In this document: positions 45,680 through 54,353 of the stretch, piece after piece
Layout of the letters: the number at the start of each line of letters is the position of its first letter
Position numbering within the stretch: position 1 is the stretch's first letter
Assembly (NCBI RefSeq): GCF_030409315.1
Contig: NZ_JAUFPS010000036.1
Coordinates: forward strand, 62,001 to 126,000
From: Mucilaginibacter flavus
GTDB lineage: Bacteria > Bacteroidota > Bacteroidia > Sphingobacteriales > Sphingobacteriaceae
Reading direction: 5' to 3'
Length of the DNA: 64,000 nt
The notes under the pieces: model-generated
Databases searched by the model: none
Told to the model about the DNA's origin: nothing
What the model saw: only the letters and a program-made list of their open reading frames with translations
Position numbers and translations under genes: made by a program

Positions 45680-46462
45680 ATGAAATCCTTAACCTTATCA
45701 CTTTTTACTTTTTTCGTCATCGTTTGCAACTTTAATCCGCTACAGGGCCAAACACCAAAGCTCCGTTTTAAAGCGATTGCGATTGCTGAAACCGGCGGAG
45801 GCCATGCCCGTTTTGACAGCGCCGCCCGCATCTGGCTCAATAAACTGGCTATTGACAGCAATTTCGCCATCGACTACATCAGCGATACCAAACCTATCAC
45901 CAAAGATTTTCTTAAACAGTATCAGTTATTCATTCAGTTGGATTACCCACCCTATCCCTGGGGTAAAGAAGCCCAGGAAGCATTTACAGATTACCTGGAA
46001 CATGGCAAAGGTGGCTGGATAGGCTTCCATCACCCCACGCTGCTGGGCGTTTTTGATGGTTACCCTATGTGGCAATGGTATTCGGACTTTATGGGCGGTA
46101 TTGAGTTTAAAGATTGTATTCATGGGGGTACTACGGCCTTGCTTACTGTAGAAGATAAAAACCATCCGGCGTTAAAAGGCCTACCCGCAACTTTTAGCAC
46201 CAAAGATGAATGGTACACCTACAATAAAAGTCCGCGGGCAAATGTACGCGTATTGGCCAGTATTGATGAAAATACCTACGTGCCCAACATCAACATTAAA
46301 ATGGGCGATCATCCGGTGATCTGGACCAATGACCACATAAAAGCGAAAAACATATACATAGCCATGGGCCATTTCCCTGAACTTTTCAAAGACGATAATT
46401 TCACCTTGCTCATAAAAAACGCGATATCTTGGGCTGCCACAACTCCAAACAATGTTCACTGA
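45680..46462 (+). CDS. Secreted ThuA-like protein 3
   Basis: About 260 residues. The ATG at 45680 gives a proper signal peptide (MKSLTLSLFTFFVIVCNF, cleavage near LQGQ); the frame is open to 45608 but the extra residues are charged and would mask it. The ThuA fold shows FKAIAIAETGGGHARFDS, LFIQLDYPPYPW, GKGGWIGFHHPTLLG and DHPVIWTNDHIKAKNIYIAMGH. It parallels ThuA2 throughout and is divergent from the ThuA2 operon. The propeller-LuxR gene follows after 171 nt in the same direction. Confidence 0.87.
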   Translation: MKSLTLSLFTFFVIVCNFNPLQGQTPKLRFKAIAIAETGGGHARFDSAARIWLNKLAIDSNFAIDYISDTKPITKDFLKQYQLFIQLDYPPYPWGKEAQEAFTDYLEHGKGGWIGFHHPTLLGVFDGYPMWQWYSDFMGGIEFKDCIHGGTTALLTVEDKNHPALKGLPATFSTKDEWYTYNKSPRANVRVLASIDENTYVPNINIKMGDHPVIWTNDHIKAKNIYIAMGHFPELFKDDNFTLLIKNAISWAATTPNNVH

Positions 46463-46501
46463 ATATTGACTGTTTTAATTTTGAAATTTTCAAGAACGTT
46501 A

Positions 46502-46520
46502 CCCTACATAACTACTACAA
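46502..46520 (+). promoter_or_regulatory. Shared 19-nt motif, copy C
   Basis: CCCTACATAACTACTACAA, 113 nt before the start of the propeller-LuxR gene. A partial further copy (CACTACATT) lies at 46547-46555. Confidence 0.5.
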
Positions 46521-46633
46521 TCAGCCTCATTTATAGCTATCTGCTCCACTACATTGCCGGTTAAAGTTCTTTATCTGAAAATCTTTATCTAATTTCATCC
46601 TGATAAACCCACCCTGTTTTTGAGGACCAATTG

Positions 46634-49549
46634 ATGAAGAACTTTACCCTGATCTTCCTTTTTCTGAACGTTGTATTTTGCGCTGCAAACGCGCAAACTT
46701 CTATTGGTATCCCCTCCATTAAAAACTATACCCATGCCGATTTCAATGCGGGCAGCGAAATTTACGATGCCAAACAGGATAAAAACGGCATCATGTATTT
46801 TGCTAACAATGATGGCCTGCTCACTTTTGATGGCAGTTACTGGAAAAGCTATCCGCTACCTAATAAAGCGGCTATAAAATCAGTAGCTATAGATCCACAA
46901 GGGCGGATCTATGTAGGCGGCCAGGACGAAATTGGCTACTTTTTCCCGGATGCAGCCGGAGTTTTGCGGTTTCACTCCATCAAACAACTGATGCCCCAAA
47001 AGGCCCGCCAATTTGCCGAAATATGGGGGATTGTGCTTTATAAAAACGAAGTATTTTTTCGTACCATTGAGTGTGTGTTTGAATATAACCATAGCCAAAT
47101 TAAAACCTTTGACGCACCTGGGGGCTGGCGCTTACTCAACTATGCAGGAAGCCAACTTTTTGCCGAGGACAAGGACGAGGGGCTAATGAATTTTCAGAAA
47201 TCTGAGTGGCAGGCATGCAACACGCAAACGCCTACAAGAGATTTACACATTACCGGTGTTATGGACTACCATAAGGATACAGTATTGGTATCTACCTCAA
47301 AAAAGGGACTTTTCCTGCTCTCCGGCAATACCTTAATTAAAAAATCAACCGCGATTGATGGTCTTTTAGCTAACGACCAGGTAAGTTGCGCTAAAAAGAT
47401 CAACAATAACCGTTACGCTATAGGCACTAAAGCACAGGGCTTATTTTTTATAGATGATAAAGGAAATCTGGTTGAACGTTTTTCAACTACAGATGGCCTG
47501 CAAAGCAACAATATACTAAGCCTGCTGCTGGATAAAGACAATAACCTTTGGCTGGGGTTAGAAAATGGGCTGGATTTTATCAACTATAGTTCGGCTGTTA
47601 AACATATTTATGCCAGCAAGCAAAACCAGGTAAAAAGCAATTCTATCAGTGTTTTTGATAATAAGCTATTTGTAGGCACATCAAACGGTTTATTCAGCGC
47701 GCCTTTAGATAGGCAGCAAACCGACCTGAGCAACAATAAAACCCAGTTTACCGAGGTTCAAAACACCCGCGGGCAGGTATGGACTTTAGCCCAGGTTGAT
47801 AACCACCTGTTAATGGGGCACGAAGAAGGTGCTTTTACCATCACCGGCAACGAGGCAAAGCCAATAGCTACCGGGCAAGGCGCATGGCGGTTTGTTACCA
47901 TCCCTTCATCGACAGATATCATTGCAGGCACTTATACCGGGTTACAATTATTGAAACATACTGGCGATGATTTTAAGAATGATGGTAAAATTGATGGCAT
48001 TTATGAGTCCCTATCAACCGTAACCAGGGACAACAACAATGTAATCTGGGCCTGCCACCCCTACCGGGGCGTTTATAAATTTCAGCTTTCTGCCGATAGA
48101 CAAAAAATAGCGCACTATACGCAATATACCGATAAAAACGGATTGCCATCGGTATTAAACAACCATGTGGTATTTATTAAAAACAAAGTACTGGTGGGGA
48201 CGGAAGAAGGTGTTTATGAGTATAATGCCGCTGCCAATAAGTTTGAAGAATCTGCATTTTACAAGTCTGCCTTTGGCACTTCATCTATTGAAAACTTAAC
48301 AGCCGATACTTATGGCAACATATGGTTTGTAAGCGACCAACGGGTTGGGGTAATGGATTTCAGCAAACCATCGGCAGGTAAACCTTATACGGTGATCTAT
48401 TTCCCCGAACTGGCCTCACAAACGGTTAAAGGCGTGGCTAATTTGTATCCCTATGATCTTGAAAACATCTTTATAGGATCAAACAACGGTATTTTCCATT
48501 TAAACTACCGGCAGTATGTAAAATCTGAAACCAGGTTAAATGTGTTGCTTATCTCTGTAAAAGCCATTGCCGAAAAAGACAGCCTTATTTTTGGCGGCTA
48601 TTTTATGAAAGATGGCCGCATTGCTGCCATGCAGGATCAAAACAACGCAACAAGTATATCCAAGCACTGGAACTCTTTTCACTTTGAATACTCATCTACC
48701 CTATTCGCCCAAAAAAGCAATGAGGAATTTACTTATAAGCTGGCGGGGTTTGACAGCGAATGGTCTAAATGGTCAGCAAAAACAGAGAAAGACTATACCA
48801 ATCTGCCATACGGCAAATACACGTTTTCGGTTAAGGTACGTAATAACCTGGGAAATGCTTCGCCCGAGGTTAATTATACTTTTATTGTTGAGCCGGCCTG
48901 GTATCAAACGGTTTGGGCGTATATCGTTTACCTTTTATTGGCCTGCTATGCCATTTACTATGTGTATCAATTGCAGCAAAAACGCTTTGAACTGCATCAG
49001 CAAAAACATGAGGAAGAACAACGCCGGTTGAGTTACCTCCACAGCCTGGAACTCGACAGAAATGAAAAAGAGATCATCGCCCTGAAAAATGAAAACCTGG
49101 AAACCGAGTTGAACTACAAAAACAAAGAGCTGGCCACTATTACCATGCAGCAGGTTGATCGCGGTCGCATTTTGCTGAACATTAAAGATGAGCTAACCAA
49201 TATCATCAAAAAACTAAAACAGCCCGATCTTACTCATGAATTTCGCAGCGTTTTTCGCCTGTTGACAGATTCTGAGAAAAAAGACGACGACTGGCACAGC
49301 TTCGCCATTTATTTCGACCAGGTGCATAATAACTTCCTGAGTGTTATGAAAACCAAGTATCCTTGTTTAAGTGCCACCGATCTGAAGCTGTGTGCCTACC
49401 TACGCCTTAACCTTACCTCCAAGGAAATAGCTCAACTGATGAACATCTCACTCAAAGGCGTGGAGATTAGCCGGTATCGGGTACGCAAAAAATTGGTATT
49501 GGCTACGGAGGTTAATTTGTATGATTTTTTATTGGAGGTTACCCGGTAG
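46634..49549 (+). CDS. Membrane-spanning propeller regulator with LuxR-type HTH (no kinase or receiver)
   Basis: The 971-residue protein has a signal peptide (ends near AANAQ), a long propeller sensor, a Y_Y_Y domain (DYTNLPYGKYTFSVKVRNN), one membrane span (VWAYIVYLLLACYAIYYVYQ), a coiled coil, and a cytoplasmic C-terminal LuxR-like HTH (LSATDLKLCAYLRLNLTSKEIAQLMNISLKGVEISRYRVRKKL). There is no histidine kinase or receiver, so it is a one-component regulator that would bind DNA from the membrane. It is the best candidate to bind the shared 19-nt motif, one copy of which precedes its own gene. ATG 46634 is used rather than the TTG one codon earlier. Confidence 0.9.
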   Translation: MKNFTLIFLFLNVVFCAANAQTSIGIPSIKNYTHADFNAGSEIYDAKQDKNGIMYFANNDGLLTFDGSYWKSYPLPNKAAIKSVAIDPQGRIYVGGQDEIGYFFPDAAGVLRFHSIKQLMPQKARQFAEIWGIVLYKNEVFFRTIECVFEYNHSQIKTFDAPGGWRLLNYAGSQLFAEDKDEGLMNFQKSEWQACNTQTPTRDLHITGVMDYHKDTVLVSTSKKGLFLLSGNTLIKKSTAIDGLLANDQVSCAKKINNNRYAIGTKAQGLFFIDDKGNLVERFSTTDGLQSNNILSLLLDKDNNLWLGLENGLDFINYSSAVKHIYASKQNQVKSNSISVFDNKLFVGTSNGLFSAPLDRQQTDLSNNKTQFTEVQNTRGQVWTLAQVDNHLLMGHEEGAFTITGNEAKPIATGQGAWRFVTIPSSTDIIAGTYTGLQLLKHTGDDFKNDGKIDGIYESLSTVTRDNNNVIWACHPYRGVYKFQLSADRQKIAHYTQYTDKNGLPSVLNNHVVFIKNKVLVGTEEGVYEYNAAANKFEESAFYKSAFGTSSIENLTADTYGNIWFVSDQRVGVMDFSKPSAGKPYTVIYFPELASQTVKGVANLYPYDLENIFIGSNNGIFHLNYRQYVKSETRLNVLLISVKAIAEKDSLIFGGYFMKDGRIAAMQDQNNATSISKHWNSFHFEYSSTLFAQKSNEEFTYKLAGFDSEWSKWSAKTEKDYTNLPYGKYTFSVKVRNNLGNASPEVNYTFIVEPAWYQTVWAYIVYLLLACYAIYYVYQLQQKRFELHQQKHEEEQRRLSYLHSLELDRNEKEIIALKNENLETELNYKNKELATITMQQVDRGRILLNIKDELTNIIKKLKQPDLTHEFRSVFRLLTDSEKKDDDWHSFAIYFDQVHNNFLSVMKTKYPCLSATDLKLCAYLRLNLTSKEIAQLMNISLKGVEISRYRVRKKLVLATEVNLYDFLLEVTR

Positions 49550-49637
49550 GTTGAAACAGCGGAATGCGCCTTTAAAGCCGACCGAATTTAAAACCTATTA
49601 ATCCGAATCTATAAGTAATTAAATATCAACCACAAAG

Positions 49638-49839
49638 CGTCATTGCGAGGCACGAAGCAATGACGTTTTGTAAAAAATGTTTGTCATCCTGAGGTACGAA
49701 GGTTCTTCTTCGCCATGCTAATTGCAGACTTTTATAGCGAAGAAGATTCTTCGTACCTCAGAATGACAGGGTGTAGAAGGCAGTTCTCACGTCGTCCCCA
49801 CCGTCAAAGTCCGCCGGATTTTACAACTCGCAATGACGC
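49638..49839. repeat. Nested palindromic repeats of two families at convergent gene ends
   Basis: A 31-nt pair 49683-49713 with 49737-49767 matches at 28 positions (GTCATCCTGAGGTACGAAG type). It is enclosed by a 13-bp perfect pair GCGTCATTGCGAG 49638-49650 with 49827-49839. The left outer unit also contains its own CATTGCGAGGCACGAAGCAATG mini-palindrome-like stretch (49641-49662). Located in the 339-nt gap between the LuxR-type gene and the convergent GH92 gene; no gene is visible in it. Confidence 0.85.
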
Positions 49840-49888
49840 GTTTTTATCAATTCATATTATAAATTAATAACCATACATCTACTATTCT

Positions 49889-52162
49889 TTACTTCGCTAC
49901 CGATACCGCTTTATTGGCCTCTCCTACGCCCCAAACTTTACCGGGTTTGTTGCCCATTGTAATTACCAGTTCGCCGCCTTTCATGAGGTCTTTATGGGCA
50001 AAGTAGGTTTTGGTGTGGTTAACACCGTTTAGGGTCATGCTATTGATGTAGATATTTTTAGGCCCGTTATTTTTTACCACGATGTGGAACGTTTTGTTGC
50101 CTTGCAGTTTCAGCGTAGCCTCGTTTATAACCGGGCTGCCAAATACATACAATCCGTTTGCGGGGTTTACCGGGTAAAAACCAAGTGCCGAAAGCACATA
50201 CCAAGCCGACATTTGACCAACATCTTCATTACCAATGATACCATCTGTTTTATCAGTATAAAAATAATCAAGTACGTAGCGAACCTTTTCGGCGGTTTTC
50301 CATGGCTGGCCCGAGTAATCGTAGTAATAAGTCATCGGGTGGCCCGGCTCATTACCGTGCGCGTACTGACCGATTAAGCCCGATACATCAGGTGATTTGA
50401 ATTTACCCATATCGCCCTGCGCGATAAATAAGGAATCGAGTTTGATATTGAACTTTTTCTCACCGCCCAGCATTTTAATCATGCCCTCCACATCCTGCGG
50501 TACAAGAAAAGTATATTCCCAACCATTACCTTCGGTAAAGTCGCCGGTCTCATGGATGGAGATAAACGGGCTGTAAGGTGTGCGCCATTCGGTTTGTGAC
50601 AACCTGCCGCGCATAAAGCCAGCTTTAGGATCGTAATAGTTTTTATAATACTGACCGCGTTTGCTGAAGTATTCGTAGTCGGCGGTTTTGCCCATTTTTT
50701 TGGCCACCTGCGCCAGGCACCAATCGTCAATAGCATACTCTAAACCCATCGATACCGATTCGCGGCTGCTATCGGCAGGAATAAAGCCATATTTTTTCAC
50801 ATACTTAATACCACGGGCATCTTCCATGGCGGTAGTTTTCATAGCCTCATAAGCCAGGTTATGGTCAAAGCCATTGTAGCCTTTCAGCATCGCGTCGGCA
50901 ACTACAGGTACAGCGCTGTAACCTACCATACAATTGGTTTCATTAGCCATTAAATGCCAAACCGGCAGGCTCCCCTGCTGCTGGTAAATGGCCAGCATAG
51001 AGTTGATCATATCGTTGGTATGCTCGGGGTGGATAATGGTCGATAACGGGTTGTTTGAGCGGTAGGTATCCCAAAGCGAAAACGTGGTAACATTATTGAA
51101 ACCTACATTTTTGTGTACCTTTTTATCTGTTCCCCAGTAATCGCCGTTTACATCGTTAAATATCGATGGCGCTATCATAGAGTGGTAAAATGCAGTGTAG
51201 AATTTTTTTAGCTGAGAAAGTGAATCGGCCTTAATGGCAATCTTGCCTAACTGCGCATTCCAGGCCTGGTCTGCCTGGGCAACTACCTTATTAAAATCCC
51301 AGCCTGGTATTTCGGCTTTAATATTAAGCAAAGCATTTGCCGAGCTTACCGGCGAGATACCCACTTTAGCGTAAACAACTTCGCTTTTGGTAGTTTCAAA
51401 GCTGATAACGCCTTTTACCTTGGCACCTTTTACCTGCGTACCGGCTTTGGCTGTACTATCATATACCGTAAACGTTTTTATCGGTTTTGAGAATACAGCG
51501 GTAAAATAAATACGCTGATCATCGGCCCAGCCTTTTGAAAAACGGTAGCCGGTAATGGTGTATTTATCCTCTTGTTTGATATAGGTTTCTTTGGCCCTAT
51601 CCCATCCGATACCTTCCTGAAGGTCGATAACAATGTGCGCGTCTTTTGAAGCAGGAAAAGTGTATTTATGCATCCCCACACGTGTGCTTGCAGTAAGCTC
51701 TACTCCAATGTCATAACGTTTCAATTTTACTTTGTAGTAGCCGGGTTTTACCACCTCGTCTTTATGGCTAAACAGCGATACGTAGCCGCTTTCCATATTT
51801 TTTAAGCCGCCTTTGTAGGTTTTGATCGGTCCGGTTGTGGGCATAAAGGATATATCGCCCAGGTCGCCAATACCAGTGCCACTCAGGTGGGTATGTTGAA
51901 AGCCAACGATGGTTGAATCAGAAATATGATAGCCAGAACACCAGTCCCAGCCTTCGCTCAGATTGGTTGGCCCTAATTGTACCGCGCCAAATGGCACATT
52001 TGCCCCCACAAACACGTGACCGTGAAAACCCGTACCTATGTAAGGATCAACATATTTTGTAAAGCTGGCTACCTTAACCGCCACCTTTTTTTGGGGTGCC
52101 TGCCCAAAGGAATTGAATGCTAAAACTGCCAGTACCCCGGCCAAACAAATCTGTTTTTTCAT
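49889..52162 (-). CDS. GH92 exo-alpha-mannosidase
   Basis: The 757-residue secreted protein (signal peptide ending near SFGQ) is a calcium-dependent GH92 alpha-mannosidase. DPYIGTGFHGHVFVGANVPFGAVQLGP, HTHLSGTGIGDLGD, SLWDTYRSNNPL, and the catalytic-region GNEDVGQMSAWYVLSALGFYP (about residue 641) are hallmarks. Members remove mannose from N-glycans or yeast mannan. It is last in the GH20-GH29-GH92 operon. A minus-strand TATGTTTG box at 52200-52207 could give it an extra promoter. Confidence 0.94.
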   Translation of the reverse strand: MKKQICLAGVLAVLAFNSFGQAPQKKVAVKVASFTKYVDPYIGTGFHGHVFVGANVPFGAVQLGPTNLSEGWDWCSGYHISDSTIVGFQHTHLSGTGIGDLGDISFMPTTGPIKTYKGGLKNMESGYVSLFSHKDEVVKPGYYKVKLKRYDIGVELTASTRVGMHKYTFPASKDAHIVIDLQEGIGWDRAKETYIKQEDKYTITGYRFSKGWADDQRIYFTAVFSKPIKTFTVYDSTAKAGTQVKGAKVKGVISFETTKSEVVYAKVGISPVSSANALLNIKAEIPGWDFNKVVAQADQAWNAQLGKIAIKADSLSQLKKFYTAFYHSMIAPSIFNDVNGDYWGTDKKVHKNVGFNNVTTFSLWDTYRSNNPLSTIIHPEHTNDMINSMLAIYQQQGSLPVWHLMANETNCMVGYSAVPVVADAMLKGYNGFDHNLAYEAMKTTAMEDARGIKYVKKYGFIPADSSRESVSMGLEYAIDDWCLAQVAKKMGKTADYEYFSKRGQYYKNYYDPKAGFMRGRLSQTEWRTPYSPFISIHETGDFTEGNGWEYTFLVPQDVEGMIKMLGGEKKFNIKLDSLFIAQGDMGKFKSPDVSGLIGQYAHGNEPGHPMTYYYDYSGQPWKTAEKVRYVLDYFYTDKTDGIIGNEDVGQMSAWYVLSALGFYPVNPANGLYVFGSPVINEATLKLQGNKTFHIVVKNNGPKNIYINSMTLNGVNHTKTYFAHKDLMKGGELVITMGNKPGKVWGVGEANKAVSVAK

Positions 52163-52199
52163 TTTGTATGATAGAAATTTTGCTGTGACTAATATCCGT

Positions 52200-52207
52200 C
52201 AAACATA
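52200..52207 (-). promoter_or_regulatory. Possible internal -7 box (TATGTTTG) before GH92
   Basis: Minus-strand TATGTTTG matches TAnnTTTG, 38 nt upstream of the GH92 ATG, in the 67-nt GH29-GH92 gap. No -33 element is clear. Confidence 0.35.
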
Positions 52208-52229
52208 AACCACAGCTAATAATAGTTTA

Positions 52230-54353
52230 TTAATAAACGCTTAATTCGGCAAAGGTAATGCCGTTGCCTGCAATTACATGTGCAGCCTCAAATTTAAAAT
52301 ATCGGGCATTAACCGCCTTAGTTAAAACCACGGGCTGTTCAATTGGGTTCGATTTAATGTTGGAGAACTCTCCTGCGGCAACCTTTGTCCACTCTTTGCC
52401 ATCGGTGCTGGTATAAAACACGTATTGATCTACAATACCCTCGGCTTGTTTATCCTGCCTTGGTAAGTAACCAAACGCTTTTATTGATAATTCCTTGCCG
52501 AGGTCGACAGTGATGTGCTGTGGGTAGGTAACGCTCTCTTTTGTAAGAGTACTGTATAAAGTTCCGGTATGCTCGTCAATAGCATTTTCGGCGCGGTTAC
52601 CGCCATCATTGGCGGTGTTAGCATCTACAATTTTCCAATCTGTTTTGGCGTAACCTAACGAGGCAAATGACACATCGCTCTTTTGTGTTTTACCTTCAAA
52701 GCTGCGGGCTTTAATAATGCCACCATCCGCAAGTGTAAACGGTTCTTTATAAACCGGCGAAGTCAATGTAGGCTCCTCGCCGTTTACGGTGTAATGAATA
52801 GAGCTTACCGGCGCTTCGGTAGTGATGCTTACCTCACCTTTTTTGCTTCGTACTATTTTAGGCGCGGTTAAGTGTACAGGCTCTTTAAACAAGCCGAAAT
52901 CACTCAATGCGATGCTAACCGGCGATTGGGTCACTCTTAGCCTCACCTTGGCAGCCGTAATATTTTGTGTTAAACGTATCAATCGGTTACCGCCAATACT
53001 GGTAGCCGCGCCTATTTGCTGCCATTTACCGTTCATCCAGGCATCAACTTCAACAGCTTCAATACGCTGACCTAATTTAATATTTTCCCTTAGCCTGATT
53101 ACGTTGAAGGTTTTAGGAGCATGCAAATCGATAATCACCTCGGGCGTAGTTACCTTATCATCAGTAGCCCAGTAACTATATCTATCATTATCTAACAACA
53201 TTTGCGGACCAAACTGCGCTTTGTTGCCACCACGCACATTGCTGGCGGTAAGCGTAGCGCCTTTTGCCAGGTTAACCGCGAAAGTTTGCTTCAGTAAATT
53301 GCCAAATTCGGTAAGGGATTTTACGTCGATCTCGTTAACGATGCCTCTTGGATCGGGCGATAAACCTAAATCCAGTGCCGCGCCACGCCCCACGCTTTTG
53401 TAGTAAAGATCTAACAATGTATATGGCGATTTAACGCCATCGTCCTGGGTTTTGTGATAAAACCATCCTGGCCTTAATGATACATCGCACTCGGCAGGCA
53501 TCCAGTAATCTCCGTTGCGGGTACCCTCCGTACCTTCATAATCTTTTACAAAACCATTGCCAGGCTTTTTGCCTTCTTCTGGCGCATGGGGCGTGTAAGT
53601 TGCCCAGCAGGTTTCGCCGGCGTGGCCTTCCTCATTACCTACCCAACGCACATCCGGACCAACATCGCCAAAAATAACCGCGTTGGGCTGTAATTTGCGG
53701 GTAATAGCCCAGGTGGTATCCCAGCCGTAATAGGTTGAGCGGTCAATTTTCCTTACCTCACGCTTGCCGCCGTAGTAACCATCGCCGCCGTTGGCACCAT
53801 CGTGCCATGAAATAAACAACGGCCCGTAATTGGTGTATAGTTCTTTTAACTGCGCACGGTAAATTTTCACATACTCGGCAGTGCCATAGTTTGGATTATT
53901 CCTGTCCCATGGCGAGCAGTAAACACCTAATTGCATGCCCAATTTATCGCAGGCTTCGCGGTATTCTTTCATCATATCGCCTTTGCCATTTTTGTAGGGG
54001 CTTTTAGAGATATTGTGCTCGGTAGTTTTGGTTGGCCAAATACAAAAACCATCGTGGTGCTTGGCTACCACTACTACGCCCTTAAAACCACCGGCTTTGG
54101 CTGCGGCCACAATTTGCATAGCGCTAAATTGCGAAGGGTTGATGAGCTTAGCATCTTCATCGCCATAGCCCCACTCCTTGTTGGTGTATACATCAACCCC
54201 GTAGTGAATAATGCAATACATGCCCATTTCCTGCCAGTTAAGCTGGCCTTTGGTGGGTAGCTTGCCGTAAGGCTTAGGCGCGGTTTGGCCAAAACTTTGT
54301 AAGGCGATGATGAGCAATAGGACAATGCCTGTAAATTTTTTCATAAAAATCAT
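52230..54353 (-). CDS. GH29 alpha-L-fucosidase with discoidin and hexosaminidase-C-like domains
   Basis: The 707-residue secreted protein has a GH29 barrel (WQEMGMYCIIHYGVDVYT, VVVAKHHDGFCIWPT, LFISWHDGANG with D185 as likely nucleophile), a first F5/8C-like domain (about 365-470), a CHB_HEX_C-like segment (VSSIHYTVNGEEPTLTSPVY), and a second F5/8C-like domain at the C-terminus. The first ATG overlaps the GH20 stop as TAATG; an alternative ATG lies 9 nt later (MKKFTGIVLLL) and either gives a signal peptide. It would remove fucose from glycans before GH20 and GH92 act. Confidence 0.9.
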   Translation of the reverse strand: MIFMKKFTGIVLLLIIALQSFGQTAPKPYGKLPTKGQLNWQEMGMYCIIHYGVDVYTNKEWGYGDEDAKLINPSQFSAMQIVAAAKAGGFKGVVVVAKHHDGFCIWPTKTTEHNISKSPYKNGKGDMMKEYREACDKLGMQLGVYCSPWDRNNPNYGTAEYVKIYRAQLKELYTNYGPLFISWHDGANGGDGYYGGKREVRKIDRSTYYGWDTTWAITRKLQPNAVIFGDVGPDVRWVGNEEGHAGETCWATYTPHAPEEGKKPGNGFVKDYEGTEGTRNGDYWMPAECDVSLRPGWFYHKTQDDGVKSPYTLLDLYYKSVGRGAALDLGLSPDPRGIVNEIDVKSLTEFGNLLKQTFAVNLAKGATLTASNVRGGNKAQFGPQMLLDNDRYSYWATDDKVTTPEVIIDLHAPKTFNVIRLRENIKLGQRIEAVEVDAWMNGKWQQIGAATSIGGNRLIRLTQNITAAKVRLRVTQSPVSIALSDFGLFKEPVHLTAPKIVRSKKGEVSITTEAPVSSIHYTVNGEEPTLTSPVYKEPFTLADGGIIKARSFEGKTQKSDVSFASLGYAKTDWKIVDANTANDGGNRAENAIDEHTGTLYSTLTKESVTYPQHITVDLGKELSIKAFGYLPRQDKQAEGIVDQYVFYTSTDGKEWTKVAAGEFSNIKSNPIEQPVVLTKAVNARYFKFEAAHVIAGNGITFAELSVY

